Shown: positions 25,945 through 34,119 of the stretch, in pieces | How positions within the stretch are numbered: position 1 is the stretch's first letter | Layout of the letters: each line of letters opens with the position of its first letter | From: Flavobacterium macacae | Lineage (GTDB): Bacteria; Bacteroidota; Bacteroidia; Flavobacteriales; Flavobacteriaceae | Length of the DNA: 64,000 bases | NCBI RefSeq assembly: GCF_003865365.1 | Contig: NZ_RQVR01000001.1 | Span: 187,118 to 251,117 of the forward strand | Direction of reading: 5' to 3' | Position numbers and translations under genes: made by a program | The notes under the pieces: generated by a model | Database searches by the model: none | What the model saw: only the letters and a program-made list of their open reading frames with translations | Told to the model about the DNA's origin: nothing

Positions 25945-26379
25945 ATGAAAAATTTAAAATTATCATTTTTTGCACTTGCTGGCGCATTATTTTTAGTTGC
26001 TGCACCTGCATCTGCACAAACTGCTAAAGCAACGCCTGCAACAGTTACAGCGCCTTCAAAACCATCTATGGTTACTTGGACAAAAGATGTTCATGATTTT
26101 GGTGACCTTAAGAAAGCGGTTCCGGCATCTTATGATTTCACCTTCAAAAACACGACAAAAGAAACCATTTTGATTACGAACGTAAAAGCTTCTTGTGGCT
26201 GTACAGCAACAAATTACACAAAAACTCCTATCAAACCGGGAGAAATGGCAAGCGTAACGGCAACTTTCAATGCAGCTTCTGCAGGTCCGTTTTCAAAAGC
26301 GATCACGGTAACAACTAATGATTCTGAGACTCCAAAAATCTTAACTATCAAGGGAAAAGTTGTTGAACCACAATCTTAA
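25945..26379 (+). CDS. Secreted DUF1573 protein
   Basis: 144 residues. A signal peptide ends at APASAQ (about 25); a short Ala/Thr/Pro-rich stretch is followed by one DUF1573 domain. That domain has the usual H-D-F-G-D-L start, ILITNVKASCGCTATNYTKTPIKPGE in the middle and an immunoglobulin-like (ASH/MSP-type) beta-sandwich pattern to the end. DUF1573 proteins are abundant in Bacteroidota and have no settled role; the C-G-C motif is conserved in many of them. It is a single gene with its own -7 element and terminator, divergent from the two-component system. Confidence 0.88.
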   Translation: MKNLKLSFFALAGALFLVAAPASAQTAKATPATVTAPSKPSMVTWTKDVHDFGDLKKAVPASYDFTFKNTTKETILITNVKASCGCTATNYTKTPIKPGEMASVTATFNAASAGPFSKAITVTTNDSETPKILTIKGKVVEPQS

Positions 26380-26400
26380 TCAGATTTTCCAATATATTTA

Positions 26401-26430
26401 AAAAGCCATCGTAATGATGGCTTTTTTTTA
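26401..26430. terminator. Terminator between the DUF1573 gene and the cytochrome c gene
   Basis: AAAAGCCATC (26401-26410) and GATGGCTTTT (26416-26425) form a 10-bp stem with T-tract. It serves the rightward gene and perhaps both. Confidence 0.88.
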
Positions 26431-26814
26431 TTTTAAATGACTGTAAAAATAAGTTTCAACCGCCTTTAATTCTTCGTCAGTAAATGTCTTGGTAATGGTC
26501 AAGTTCGCTTTCATCACTGAATATTGGCTTGGGTCCACAATTGGTTCGCTTTTTTCTTTAAGAAACAATTTCATGTCTGCGTTTTTCGCTTTATAGATTT
26601 CTGCAATCTGCTTGACGCTTGGCCCAATTACTTTTTGGTCTGGTTTGTGGCACGAAAAACACATTCCTTTTCCGTCAAAAATTTCTTGGCCCAGCTGTAA
26701 TTGTTTTTCTTCAGCGGATATAGTTTTTTCTGGATAAAGTGCTTCTTTTGTTTCTTCTTCTTTTTTACAAGAAATAAATGCTAAAAGGCAAAGTGTGAAT
26801 GCTAATTTTCTCAT
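26428..26814 (-). CDS. Small c-type cytochrome lipoprotein
   Basis: 128 residues. A lipoprotein signal peptide with lipobox FISCK puts the lipid anchor at about residue 16, followed by a Glu/Lys-rich linker. The heme c attachment motif is C-F-S-C-H at about residues 52-56, and the distal Met is probably in YSVMKANLT. It is a class I cytochrome domain of about 85 residues on the periplasmic side. The gene is the last in line after the leftward heme operon, 57 bp after hemB. A heme protein next to heme synthesis genes may reflect shared regulation. The electron partners are not known. Confidence 0.88.
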   Translation of the reverse strand: MRKLAFTLCLLAFISCKKEEETKEALYPEKTISAEEKQLQLGQEIFDGKGMCFSCHKPDQKVIGPSVKQIAEIYKAKNADMKLFLKEKSEPIVDPSQYSVMKANLTITKTFTDEELKAVETYFYSHLK

Positions 26815-26871
26815 ATTTTAAAAAAAATAGCTCCAACAAAGTTTAAAACTCTTTTAGAGCTGTGATTAAAT

Positions 26872-27864
26872 TTATCTGTTCAAAATTATGGCCGCTTCTT
26901 TTGCAAAATAAGTAGAAATGATATCAGCTCCGGCTCTTTTGATGCAGTGCAACTGTTCGATCATAATCTTGTCGTGATCTAACCAGCCACGTTCTGCAGC
27001 CGCTTTTACCATCGCATATTCACCAGAAACCTGATAAACCGAAACCGGAACATTTACCGCATTTTTGATTTCACGAACGATATCTAAATAAGCAATTCCT
27101 GGTTTTACCATCACGATATCGGCACCTTCTTCCACGTCGTGAAGCGCTTCGCGGATGGCTTCGATGCGGTTGGCATAATCCATCTGGTACGTTTTTTTAT
27201 CTTTTGGAACTTCGTTCACGTCAACAGGCGCGCTGTCTAACGCTTCACGAAACGGACCGTAAAAAGAGGACGCATATTTGGCGCTGTAGCTCATGATGCC
27301 CACATTGTGGTGTCCGCTTTGCTCCAAGGCTTTTCTGATGGCAAGAACGCGTCCGTCCATCATGTCGCTTGGCGCAACAAAATCAGCACCAGCTTCGGCA
27401 TGCGAAACTGCCATTTTTACCAACGCATCGTTTGTGGCGTCATTGATAACCTGTCCTTTTTCGATGATTCCGTCGTGGCCATAAATCGAATAGGGATCAA
27501 GCGCCACATCTGGCATCACAATCATTCCCGGAACGGCGTCTTTGATGGCACGAATGGCATCTTGCATCAATCCGTTTTTGTTCCAAGCTTCTTTGCCGGT
27601 ATTGTCTTTTAATTTGTCGTCAACCTTTACGTAGATATTGACGGCTTTGATTCCTAAATTCCATAATTCCTTGACCTCTTTTACCGTCAAATCTAAAGAA
27701 CGGCGGTAGATTCCGGGCATTGATGGAATTTCAACTTGAAAATTTTTCCCTTCAGCAATGAACATCGGAAACATAAAATCGTTTGGCGATAAATGTGTCT
27801 CACGAACCAAACTTCTGATGGATTCGTTTGTTCTCAATCTTCTATCTCGTTGTAATGGAAACAT
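26872..27864 (-). CDS. hemB: Porphobilinogen synthase (delta-aminolevulinate dehydratase)
   Basis: 330 residues from ATG 27864 (MFPLQRDRRLR); the longer frame to 27906 adds no conserved sequence. The two catalytic lysines lie in YSAKYASSFYGPFREA and VMVKPG. The active-site metal segment reads D-V-A-L-D-P-Y-S-I-Y-G-H-D-G, without the Cys triad of zinc enzymes, so this is the magnesium-type form. It joins two 5-aminolevulinate molecules into porphobilinogen in the cytoplasm. It lies 60 bp after hemF in the leftward heme operon. Nothing is missing. Confidence 0.96.
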   Translation of the reverse strand: MFPLQRDRRLRTNESIRSLVRETHLSPNDFMFPMFIAEGKNFQVEIPSMPGIYRRSLDLTVKEVKELWNLGIKAVNIYVKVDDKLKDNTGKEAWNKNGLMQDAIRAIKDAVPGMIVMPDVALDPYSIYGHDGIIEKGQVINDATNDALVKMAVSHAEAGADFVAPSDMMDGRVLAIRKALEQSGHHNVGIMSYSAKYASSFYGPFREALDSAPVDVNEVPKDKKTYQMDYANRIEAIREALHDVEEGADIVMVKPGIAYLDIVREIKNAVNVPVSVYQVSGEYAMVKAAAERGWLDHDKIMIEQLHCIKRAGADIISTYFAKEAAIILNR

Positions 27865-27924
27865 AATTATTTGTGATTTAGATTTTAGATTTAGGCAAAA
27901 CCCCAATCTAAAATTAATATTTAT

Positions 27925-28827
27925 TTAAATCCAATCCACTGGATTTTCTAATACATCTATTAACTTTTCTTCTTCGCTTCCGGCTTCTGGATGATGGTCA
28001 TAAACCCACTGAACGTGCGGTGGCAGACTCATCAAAATGCTTTCAATCCTGCCGTTGGTTTTTAAGCCGAAAAGCGTTCCTTTGTCATGGACCAAGTTGA
28101 ATTCGACATATCTTCCCCTGCGGATTTCTTGCCAATTTCTGTTTTCTGGAGTAAAAGCCAACTCTTTTCTTTTTTCAACAATCGGCACATACGCTTCCAA
28201 AAAACTATTCCCGACTTCGGTTACAAAATCATACCAGTTTTCTAAAGTAAAATCTTCAGAAGCGGTGCAATGGTCAAAAAACAAACCTCCGATGCCACGC
28301 GCTTCGTTTCGGTGCGCATTCCAAAAATATTCATCACATTGCTTTTTAAACTTTGAATAAAATTCGGGATTATGTTTATCGCAAGCATTTTTACACGTTT
28401 GGTGAAAATGTTTTGCATCTTCTTCAAACAAATAATAAGGCGTCAAGTCTTGGCCTCCGCCAAACCATTGATTTACCGTGTTTCCTTGTTTGTCATACAT
28501 TTCAAAATAACGCCAATTGGCATGAACCGTCGGTACTTTCGGATTTTTTGGATGTAAAACCAAACTTAAACCGCAGGCAAAAAAATCGACATCGCCTACA
28601 TTAAAATAAGCTTGCATCGCTTTTGGCAACGGTCCGTGAACGCCCGAAATATTAACGCCTCCTTTTTCAAATACGTTTCCGTTTTCAATGACACGCGTTC
28701 TTCCGCCACCGCCTTCAGGTCGTTCCCAAATATCTTCTTTGAATTTGGCATGGCCATCGACTTTTTCAAGTCCGGCAACGATCGTATCTTGTAAATTTTG
28801 TATGTAAGCGTAAAATTTATTTTTCAT
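27925..28827 (-). CDS. hemF: Oxygen-dependent coproporphyrinogen III oxidase
   Basis: A 300-residue cytoplasmic enzyme that oxidatively decarboxylates two propionates of coproporphyrinogen III to vinyl groups, using O2. Conserved blocks are VHANWRYFE, WFGGGQDLTPYYLFEEDAKHFH (with the metal-site His residues), RGIGGLFFDHC, RRGRYVEFNLVHDKGTLFGL and ESILMSLPPHVQW. The sequence is complete. Its presence, together with HemJ and a ferrochelatase, shows the classical protoporphyrin-dependent aerobic route rather than the coproporphyrin-dependent one. It lies between an uncharacterised gene and hemB in the operon. Confidence 0.97.
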   Translation of the reverse strand: MKNKFYAYIQNLQDTIVAGLEKVDGHAKFKEDIWERPEGGGGRTRVIENGNVFEKGGVNISGVHGPLPKAMQAYFNVGDVDFFACGLSLVLHPKNPKVPTVHANWRYFEMYDKQGNTVNQWFGGGQDLTPYYLFEEDAKHFHQTCKNACDKHNPEFYSKFKKQCDEYFWNAHRNEARGIGGLFFDHCTASEDFTLENWYDFVTEVGNSFLEAYVPIVEKRKELAFTPENRNWQEIRRGRYVEFNLVHDKGTLFGLKTNGRIESILMSLPPHVQWVYDHHPEAGSEEEKLIDVLENPVDWI

Positions 28828-28832
28828 TGTAA

Positions 28833-29207
28833 TTATGCTTTTGCACTTGAAATCTTATTGAAAATGGCATAGGAAAACGTTTTGCTTCCGTTTTGGACAT
28901 ATTCATACACCGCTACGGCTTTTACTTTCAATTGTGCTTTTTCTTCTTCGTAATTATTCGAAACCTGAATCAAAAAATCTGCAAAGGATTCGGCATTGGC
29001 CCAATCAAAATGCAACTTTTCTAAATGCTGGATTGTTTCTTCTGACGAAAATTTCAGAACATCCTCAAAAGTCAAAGCCAAGTATTTCAACTGGCTGTCT
29101 AAATCGGCCAAATTCCAATCTTCAGGAATATAAGTCAATGAAATCAACTGTTTCAAGACATTATTGATTCTTTCGTTTTCTTCGTCGCGCAATCCCTTTG
29201 TGAGCAT
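28833..29207 (-). CDS. Uncharacterised cytoplasmic protein inside the heme operon (124 aa)
   Basis: I do not recognise this 124-residue protein. It has no signal peptide or membrane helix. It is acidic and predicted largely helical: EERINNVLKQLISLTYIPEDWNL, DLDSQLKYLAL, ETIQHLEKLHFDWANAESFADFLIQVS and KVKAVAVYEYVQNGSKTFSYAIFNKI. It is 5 bp upstream of hemF and 12 bp downstream of a lipoprotein gene, all on one strand, so it is co-transcribed with heme enzymes. A helper or quality-control role in tetrapyrrole metabolism is possible but unproven. Confidence 0.65.
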   Translation of the reverse strand: MLTKGLRDEENERINNVLKQLISLTYIPEDWNLADLDSQLKYLALTFEDVLKFSSEETIQHLEKLHFDWANAESFADFLIQVSNNYEEEKAQLKVKAVAVYEYVQNGSKTFSYAIFNKISSAKA

Positions 29208-29219
29208 TTTAAAATTTAT

Positions 29220-29642
29220 TTACTGGTATTCAAACTTCTTCCCTCCATCTTGAATTTCGATTTTCTGAATGCTGTCAAATGGGATTTTTCGCGTAAGCGA
29301 CCCTATAAATCTTGATCTTCCGCCTGATAAAGTGTCGTCTTTTATGACCACAGTATCGAAATAAAAATGATACCGTTTTTTATTTTTCAAGGTAACTCTC
29401 ATTTCAAGCGCTGGCGAATTTTCTAAAGATTCTTGTCTTCCCTCTTTGTTAACCACTCGAATTTTTTTCAAACTATTAGCTTCATAGCTTAGCGTTCCAA
29501 AACCCATTGGATTATTAATTTCTGTCTTTTTCACACCAGCAGTGCTCGAAAGCTGTTCTTTTAAGTTTTCTGGTGTTACGGTATACGTCTTGCACGAATA
29601 AAAAATACACGTAAAAACAAAGATTAAAATAAATTTCCTCAT
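29220..29642 (-). CDS. Putative lipoprotein inside the heme operon (140 aa)
   Basis: 140 residues. An N-terminal hydrophobic segment ends in the lipobox F-Y-S-C-K (Cys at about residue 17), so it is probably a lipoprotein. The mature part is a small beta-rich domain with SSTAGVKKTEINNPMGFG, RVTLKNKKRYHFYFDTV and RKIPFDSIQKIEI. I cannot name a family. Its ATG overlaps the stop of hemE by 1 bp, so it is translationally coupled to a cytoplasmic heme enzyme, which is odd for an envelope protein. It may take part in heme handling at the membrane, or simply be carried along. Confidence 0.65.
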   Translation of the reverse strand: MRKFILIFVFTCIFYSCKTYTVTPENLKEQLSSTAGVKKTEINNPMGFGTLSYEANSLKKIRVVNKEGRQESLENSPALEMRVTLKNKKRYHFYFDTVVIKDDTLSGGRSRFIGSLTRKIPFDSIQKIEIQDGGKKFEYQ

Positions 29643-30667
29643 TACCCTTTGTATTCTTTCACGGCATCCACAAATGCTTTTGCGTGATCTACAGGGATAT
29701 TTGGTAAAATTCCGTGTCCTAAATTGGCAATAAATTTGTCTTTCCCAAATTCATTAATCATCTCGTTGACCATCTTTTTAATTGTAGGAATTGGCGAAAG
29801 CAATCGTGACGGATCAAAATTTCCTTGCAACACAATGTCGCCTCCAGATAAATAACGTGCGTTTCTTGGCGAACACGTCCAATCTACTCCAAGAGCCGAA
29901 GCCTTGCTTTTTCCCATTTCTCCCAAAGCAAACCAGCAACCTTTTCCGAAAACAATTACTTGCGTTACTTCTGACAAAGCTTCTACGATTTGGTTGATGT
30001 ATTTCCAAGAGAATTCTTGATAATCAACTGGAGAAAGCATTCCTCCCCAAGAGTCGAAAATCTGTACTGCGTTCACTCCCGCTTTTACTTTTTCTTTTAA
30101 ATAAGCGATGGTCGTATCGGTGATTTTTTGCAATAAAACGTGTGCGGCTTCTGGATGCGTAAAGCAAAATCCTTTGGCCATGTCAAAACTTTTAGAGCCT
30201 TTTCCTTCCACGGCATAACAGAAAATCGTCCAAGGCGAACCCGCAAATCCGATTAACGGGACCTCATCGTTCAACATTTCTTTGGTCAACTTAATGGCAT
30301 CCATTACATATCCCAACGTTTCGTGAATATCTGGAACAATCACTCTTTCCACGTCTTGAACCGTTCTGATTGGGTTTGGCAAAAAGGGACCAACGCTTTC
30401 TTTCATCAAGACTTCGATTCCCATTGCCTGCGGTACGACCAAGATATCTGAGAATAAAATTGCAGCATCTGGAGCAATTCTTCTGATGGGCTGCACCGTG
30501 ATTTCAGCTGCCAATTCTGGCGTTCGGCAACGGGTGAAAAAATCATATTTGTCACGCAAAACGATGAATTCTGGAAGGTATCTTCCGGCTTGGCGCATCA
30601 TCCAAACTGGTGGACGTTCAACGGTTTCTTTGTTTAATGCTCTTAAGAAAAGGTCGTTTTTTATCAT
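29642..30667 (-). CDS. hemE: Uroporphyrinogen decarboxylase
   Basis: 341 residues. The N-terminal signature [16 protein letters not shown] (about 19-34) carries the arginine that binds substrate carboxylates; [13 protein letters not shown] and [19 protein letters not shown] follow. [11 protein letters not shown] and [11 protein letters not shown] also match. It removes four acetate carboxyls from uroporphyrinogen III to give coproporphyrinogen III, without a cofactor. It is complete and lies between hemD (63 bp upstream) and the small lipoprotein gene (1-bp overlap). Confidence 0.97.
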   Translation of the reverse strand: MIKNDLFLRALNKETVERPPVWMMRQAGRYLPEFIVLRDKYDFFTRCRTPELAAEITVQPIRRIAPDAAILFSDILVVPQAMGIEVLMKESVGPFLPNPIRTVQDVERVIVPDIHETLGYVMDAIKLTKEMLNDEVPLIGFAGSPWTIFCYAVEGKGSKSFDMAKGFCFTHPEAAHVLLQKITDTTIAYLKEKVKAGVNAVQIFDSWGGMLSPVDYQEFSWKYINQIVEALSEVTQVIVFGKGCWFALGEMGKSKASALGVDWTCSPRNARYLSGGDIVLQGNFDPSRLLSPIPTIKKMVNEMINEFGKDKFIANLGHGILPNIPVDHAKAFVDAVKEYKG

Positions 30668-30730
30668 TTTTTTGGTCTTTAGGCTGTAAGCTGTAAGCTC
30701 GAAGCCGTTTTTTGTTTGTCTTTATTTTGT

Positions 30731-31405
30731 TTACGGCGTTTTGCTGTAAAAATTTATTGCTTGAACAATCACATTTTCAACCGTCTGCTGTTGCGCGATT
30801 ATTATATTTTCTGTAATTTCTTGCAATGCTTCTGCGGTTGTTGTGCCAATGCAGAAACATTTTTCACCTGTAATTTTATTGTCTTTCAAGTAACTTTCAA
30901 TTCCTGATGGACTGAAAAACAAAATTGCATCTGCCCCAGAATTCGTTTTTTGTGGCGTTAAGATGGTTTCATAAGCTTCAATTTCTTCAAAAGAAATGTT
31001 TGCTTTTCTGAACGCTTCTGGCAACGTTTCTCTTCTTAAATTACCACAGAAAAAAGTGATGGTTTCGTTTTTAAAATCATTCACGATTATTTCTGCCAAT
31101 TCAGAAGCGTATTCTCTGGACGCCACGACTTTAAATCCGTTTTGTTCTAATAACGCTTTTGTTTTTTGGCCTACGCAAAAAATTTTCTTGTCTTTTAAAT
31201 CTTTTGATTTTTTATTTTCAAGGAAACTTTTTACGGCATTCTGGCTTGTAAATAAAAGACTTGACGAATCGAAATTGATCGTAAATTCTTTTGCTTTTGT
31301 GGTAATAAAATCAGCTTCAATGACAGAAAAATTGGCATTCAGCAAAAATTGCTTCTGGTTTTGGAGCAATTTTTTGGTGGACAGAATTCGAATTTTTTCA
31401 GACAT
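30731..31405 (-). CDS. hemD: Uroporphyrinogen-III synthase
   Basis: 224 residues. HemD sequences are poorly conserved, but this one has the two alternating alpha/beta halves, LLFTSQNAVKSFLENK near residue 50 and DAILFFSPSGIESYL near 170. It ends with GTTTAEALQEI...IIAQQQTVENVIVQAI, typical of the family's C-terminal region. It closes the linear hydroxymethylbilane with inversion of ring D. Position directly after hemC and before hemE supports the call. A structured repeat element lies in the 149-bp gap between hemC and hemD. Confidence 0.92.
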   Translation of the reverse strand: MSEKIRILSTKKLLQNQKQFLLNANFSVIEADFITTKAKEFTINFDSSSLLFTSQNAVKSFLENKKSKDLKDKKIFCVGQKTKALLEQNGFKVVASREYASELAEIIVNDFKNETITFFCGNLRRETLPEAFRKANISFEEIEAYETILTPQKTNSGADAILFFSPSGIESYLKDNKITGEKCFCIGTTTAEALQEITENIIIAQQQTVENVIVQAINFYSKTP

Positions 31406-31446
31406 TTTGGTTGTAAAGGTTATTAGAAATACTATTGGTTCTTAAC

Positions 31447-31518
31447 TAGCCCCGATTGGCGACAGTAGCCTTTTCATCCGTTTTCGGTGAAAAGCTACTG
31501 CAGAAAGCGGGACTGGAC
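31447..31518 (+). repeat. Structured dispersed element between hemC and hemD
   Basis: The element is bounded by TAGCCCCGAT (31447-31456) and AAAGCGGGACTGG (31504-31516), whose CCCG and CGGG can pair as a closing stem. Inside, CAGTAGCCTTTTCA (31463-31476) and TGAAAAGCTACTG (31488-31500) form a strong 13-bp stem with one bulged C. A second element with the same borders and an internal hairpin lies at 50972-51110. I recall similar AGCCCCGAT...AGCGGGA elements between genes in many flavobacterial genomes. Whether it is a non-coding RNA or a REP-like DNA element is open. Confidence 0.65.
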
Positions 31519-31554
31519 GTGTTAAAATCCACTAAATTTCTGCTTCTAAAAATT

Positions 31555-32475
31555 TTATTTCTTCAAATCTCTCTTTATGATTTCCATCAGCTCTTTTCCT
31601 CCGTTCTCAAGGATTTCAAGCGCTGTTTCCTGTCCGAAATTTTTATATCTTGAAATTTCTATTGTTCTTTCAATCTCTAATTTTTCTGTTCCGTCAAGCG
31701 AAAAAAGTACGCCCTGAAAACGGATCTTATCTTCAAAAACTTCTGCAAATGCACCAATTGGCGCCGTGCAACCGCCTTCTAACGTTTTCAAAAATTGGCG
31801 TTCGATTGTGGTGCAGATTTCGCTTTCAAAATGATTCAACTTGGAAGTGGCTTCTTTGCAAAAATCATCTTTTTCCATCGCCACGATAACCATCGCGCCT
31901 TGTGCTGGCGCGGGAATCATCCAGTCTAAAACCATATGGTTTTCAGGCAAAAGTTCGATTCTTTCCAAACCTGCTTTGGCAAAAACGGCTCCGTTCCAAT
32001 CGTTTTCTTTTAATTTCTTCAGCCTTGTGTTCACGTTTCCACGCAAATCTTCGACTTTATGGTTCGGAAAACGGTTTAACCATTGGGCTTGGCGACGCAA
32101 ACTGCCGGTGGCGATGGTACCGTTGGAATGCAGAAAATCCAAGTTTCCTTTGTGAACCAAAATATCTTCATGATTGGCCCTTTTTAAAACGGCAGTCTGC
32201 ACGATTCCTTTTGGCAACGCAGTGGGAACGTCTTTCATTGAATGGACTGCGATATCAACATCGCCCTTAATCATTGCGATATCAAGGGTTTTGGTAAAAA
32301 TTCCAGTGATTCCAAATTCATATAACGGAATGTCAAGAATCACGTCTCCGGTTGATTTTACCGCAACAATTTCTGTTTTATAGCCTAAATCGTTGAGTTT
32401 TTTTTCAACCGTATGCGCTTGCCAAAGTGCTAGTTGGCTGTCGCGAGTTCCTATTTTTATGACTTTGTCTATCAC
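31555..32475 (-). CDS. hemC: Hydroxymethylbilane synthase (porphobilinogen deaminase)
   Basis: 306 residues. Start is GTG at 32475, followed by KVIKIGTRDSQLALWQA, the conserved N-terminus. DVAVHSMKDVPTALP (as DIAVHSMKDVP here) and GSLRRQAQWL hold substrate-binding arginines. The cofactor-attachment cysteine is in LEGGCTAPIGAFAEV near residue 235. The enzyme polymerises four porphobilinogens on a dipyrromethane cofactor. It is the second gene of the leftward heme operon, 112 bp after hemA. Confidence 0.97.
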   Translation of the reverse strand: MIDKVIKIGTRDSQLALWQAHTVEKKLNDLGYKTEIVAVKSTGDVILDIPLYEFGITGIFTKTLDIAMIKGDVDIAVHSMKDVPTALPKGIVQTAVLKRANHEDILVHKGNLDFLHSNGTIATGSLRRQAQWLNRFPNHKVEDLRGNVNTRLKKLKENDWNGAVFAKAGLERIELLPENHMVLDWMIPAPAQGAMVIVAMEKDDFCKEATSKLNHFESEICTTIERQFLKTLEGGCTAPIGAFAEVFEDKIRFQGVLFSLDGTEKLEIERTIEISRYKNFGQETALEILENGGKELMEIIKRDLKK

Positions 32476-32587
32476 TTTTTTGTTTATTTCTTAAAGGCCG
32501 TTATTTTGGATCCTTAAGATAGTAAGTAAATTAAGTTTTCGCAGAAATTTTAAATGTTGTAAAATCATTGAATCTGCGGTGAACCTT

Positions 32588-33850
32588 TTATTTTGCTACT
32601 TTAGTTGCTTCGATTTGAAATACCTTTTCAATCCATTCGATGCTTTCATCTACCATGGTATCGCTTTCTTTTAAGTGATTGGCAAAATGATTCGTGATTT
32701 TCTGGATGATTCTTTTGCTGATCAATTCGGCTTGTTCTTCGTCAAAATTGTCTAATTTTTTACGTTGAAAATTTAATTCACCGTCTTTAATTGAGTTTAA
32801 TTTTGCTTTAAGCGCGTGAATTGTTGGGGCAAACTTTCTTCCATTTAGCCATGTGTTGAATTCTTCGATGATTTCTTCAATAATTGCTTCGGCTTCTGGA
32901 ATATGAAGTTTTCTTTTTTCTAATGTTTTATCGGTCATTTTTGACAAATCGTCTAAATGAACTACTGTCACGCCAGGAATATTCTTCACGTTGTCGTGCA
33001 CATTTTTTGGCATTGACAGATCCAGAATCAAAAGAGGCTTGTTCAATTGCAAAATATCTTTGTCAATGGTGGGGATTTGAGCTCCCGTTGCCACGACCAA
33101 AACATCTGCTTTTGGAATTTCCAACGGCAAGATGTCATAGTCCTTAACGATAAGATTGAATTTTCCAGCAATTTTTTCGGCCTTGTCTTTTGTTCTGTTG
33201 ATCAAAACAATGTGGTCGTTTTTAGTATGTTTTACTAAATTTTCGCAGGTATTCCTTCCGATTTTTCCAGTTCCGAAAAGCAAAATGTTTTTAGTGCTGA
33301 TATCAGGAACATTATTCATTATATATTGAACCGACGCAAAGGAAACCGAAGTAGCTCCCGAACTGATTTCGGTATCAGTCTTGATTTTTTTGCTCGCCTG
33401 GATCACACAATTCACCAATCTTTCCATAAAAGCATTGCCTAAACCGTGCTCTTTTGATTCAACAAAACTCGATTTTATTTGTCCGATAATTTCAAAATCG
33501 CCTAAAATCTGGCTGTCCAAACCGCAACCCACTCTGAAAATATGATTGATTGCTTCTTGATTTTTATATACAAAACCTACTTTTTGAAAGTCTTCAACAC
33601 TTCCCAAACTATTATCGCAAAGTAATTTGATTAATTGAAATGGATGTTCAGCAAAACCGTAAATTTCAGTTCTGTTGCAAGTGGAAGTAACGATTAGGCT
33701 TCCAATTCCTTCTGATTTTGCTTGTTGCAAAACAGTGGCTTTGGCGTCAGTCCCCAAGCTGAATTTCCCTCTAGTCTCTGCATCAGCCTTTTTGTAACTC
33801 AATCCAACGGCATAGAAGTATTGATGCTTTGACACGTTATTTTTGTTCAT
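32588..33850 (-). CDS. hemA: Glutamyl-tRNA reductase
   Basis: 420 residues. The catalytic Cys is in VTSTCNRTEIYGF (about residue 58). The NADPH-binding domain carries ILLFGTGKIGRNTCENL, and the C-terminal dimerisation helices end the chain. The enzyme reduces glutamyl-tRNA(Glu) to glutamate-1-semialdehyde, the regulated first step of C5-type heme synthesis. The partner enzyme HemL (semialdehyde aminomutase) is not in the window. It heads the leftward operon and is divergent from an AraC-type regulator gene; the 269-bp gap between them probably contains the control sites for both. Confidence 0.97.
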   Translation of the reverse strand: MNKNNVSKHQYFYAVGLSYKKADAETRGKFSLGTDAKATVLQQAKSEGIGSLIVTSTCNRTEIYGFAEHPFQLIKLLCDNSLGSVEDFQKVGFVYKNQEAINHIFRVGCGLDSQILGDFEIIGQIKSSFVESKEHGLGNAFMERLVNCVIQASKKIKTDTEISSGATSVSFASVQYIMNNVPDISTKNILLFGTGKIGRNTCENLVKHTKNDHIVLINRTKDKAEKIAGKFNLIVKDYDILPLEIPKADVLVVATGAQIPTIDKDILQLNKPLLILDLSMPKNVHDNVKNIPGVTVVHLDDLSKMTDKTLEKRKLHIPEAEAIIEEIIEEFNTWLNGRKFAPTIHALKAKLNSIKDGELNFQRKKLDNFDEEQAELISKRIIQKITNHFANHLKESDTMVDESIEWIEKVFQIEATKVAK

Positions 33851-33882
33851 AGTCCTGCTTTAAGTATCTTTTGTTAAAATAA

Positions 33883-33924
33883 AATCCGCTAAAAACGGAT
33901 TCTAATTTGAACTCCACAAAATTA
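33883..33924 (-). promoter_or_regulatory. hemA promoter element and leader hairpin
   Basis: On the minus strand TAATTTTG (complement of 33917-33924) fits the TAnnTTTG -7 element, 67 bp before the hemA ATG. Within the predicted leader, AATCCG (33883-33888) and CGGATT (33896-33901) can form a small hairpin. A regulatory role for the hairpin is not shown. Confidence 0.45.
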
Positions 33925-34018
33925 GCTTTATCGTTTTTATAAAAGTAACGCTCAAAGTACTTTTTGTGTCGCTATGAGATATTTTGATAATTTTAGCAAT
34001 TATAACTTAGAAAAGGCT

Positions 34019-34026
34019 TATTTTTG
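34019..34026 (+). promoter_or_regulatory. -7 promoter element for the AraC-hemH operon
   Basis: TATTTTTG fits TAnnTTTG exactly, 94 bp before the ATG at 34120. The -33 element is weak. Confidence 0.5.
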
Positions 34027-34119
34027 CAGTCATATCAGCATATTACAGGTTTTTAGTTTAGAACCATTCTAAATAAAACGGTTATAGATTTTAATTATAC
34101 CGAGATAAAAAATATCGCT

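Noticed and set aside
30996-31445. Forward frame of 149 residues over hemD
   Set aside because: Antisense to hemD, rich in Phe/Ser, no family resemblance.
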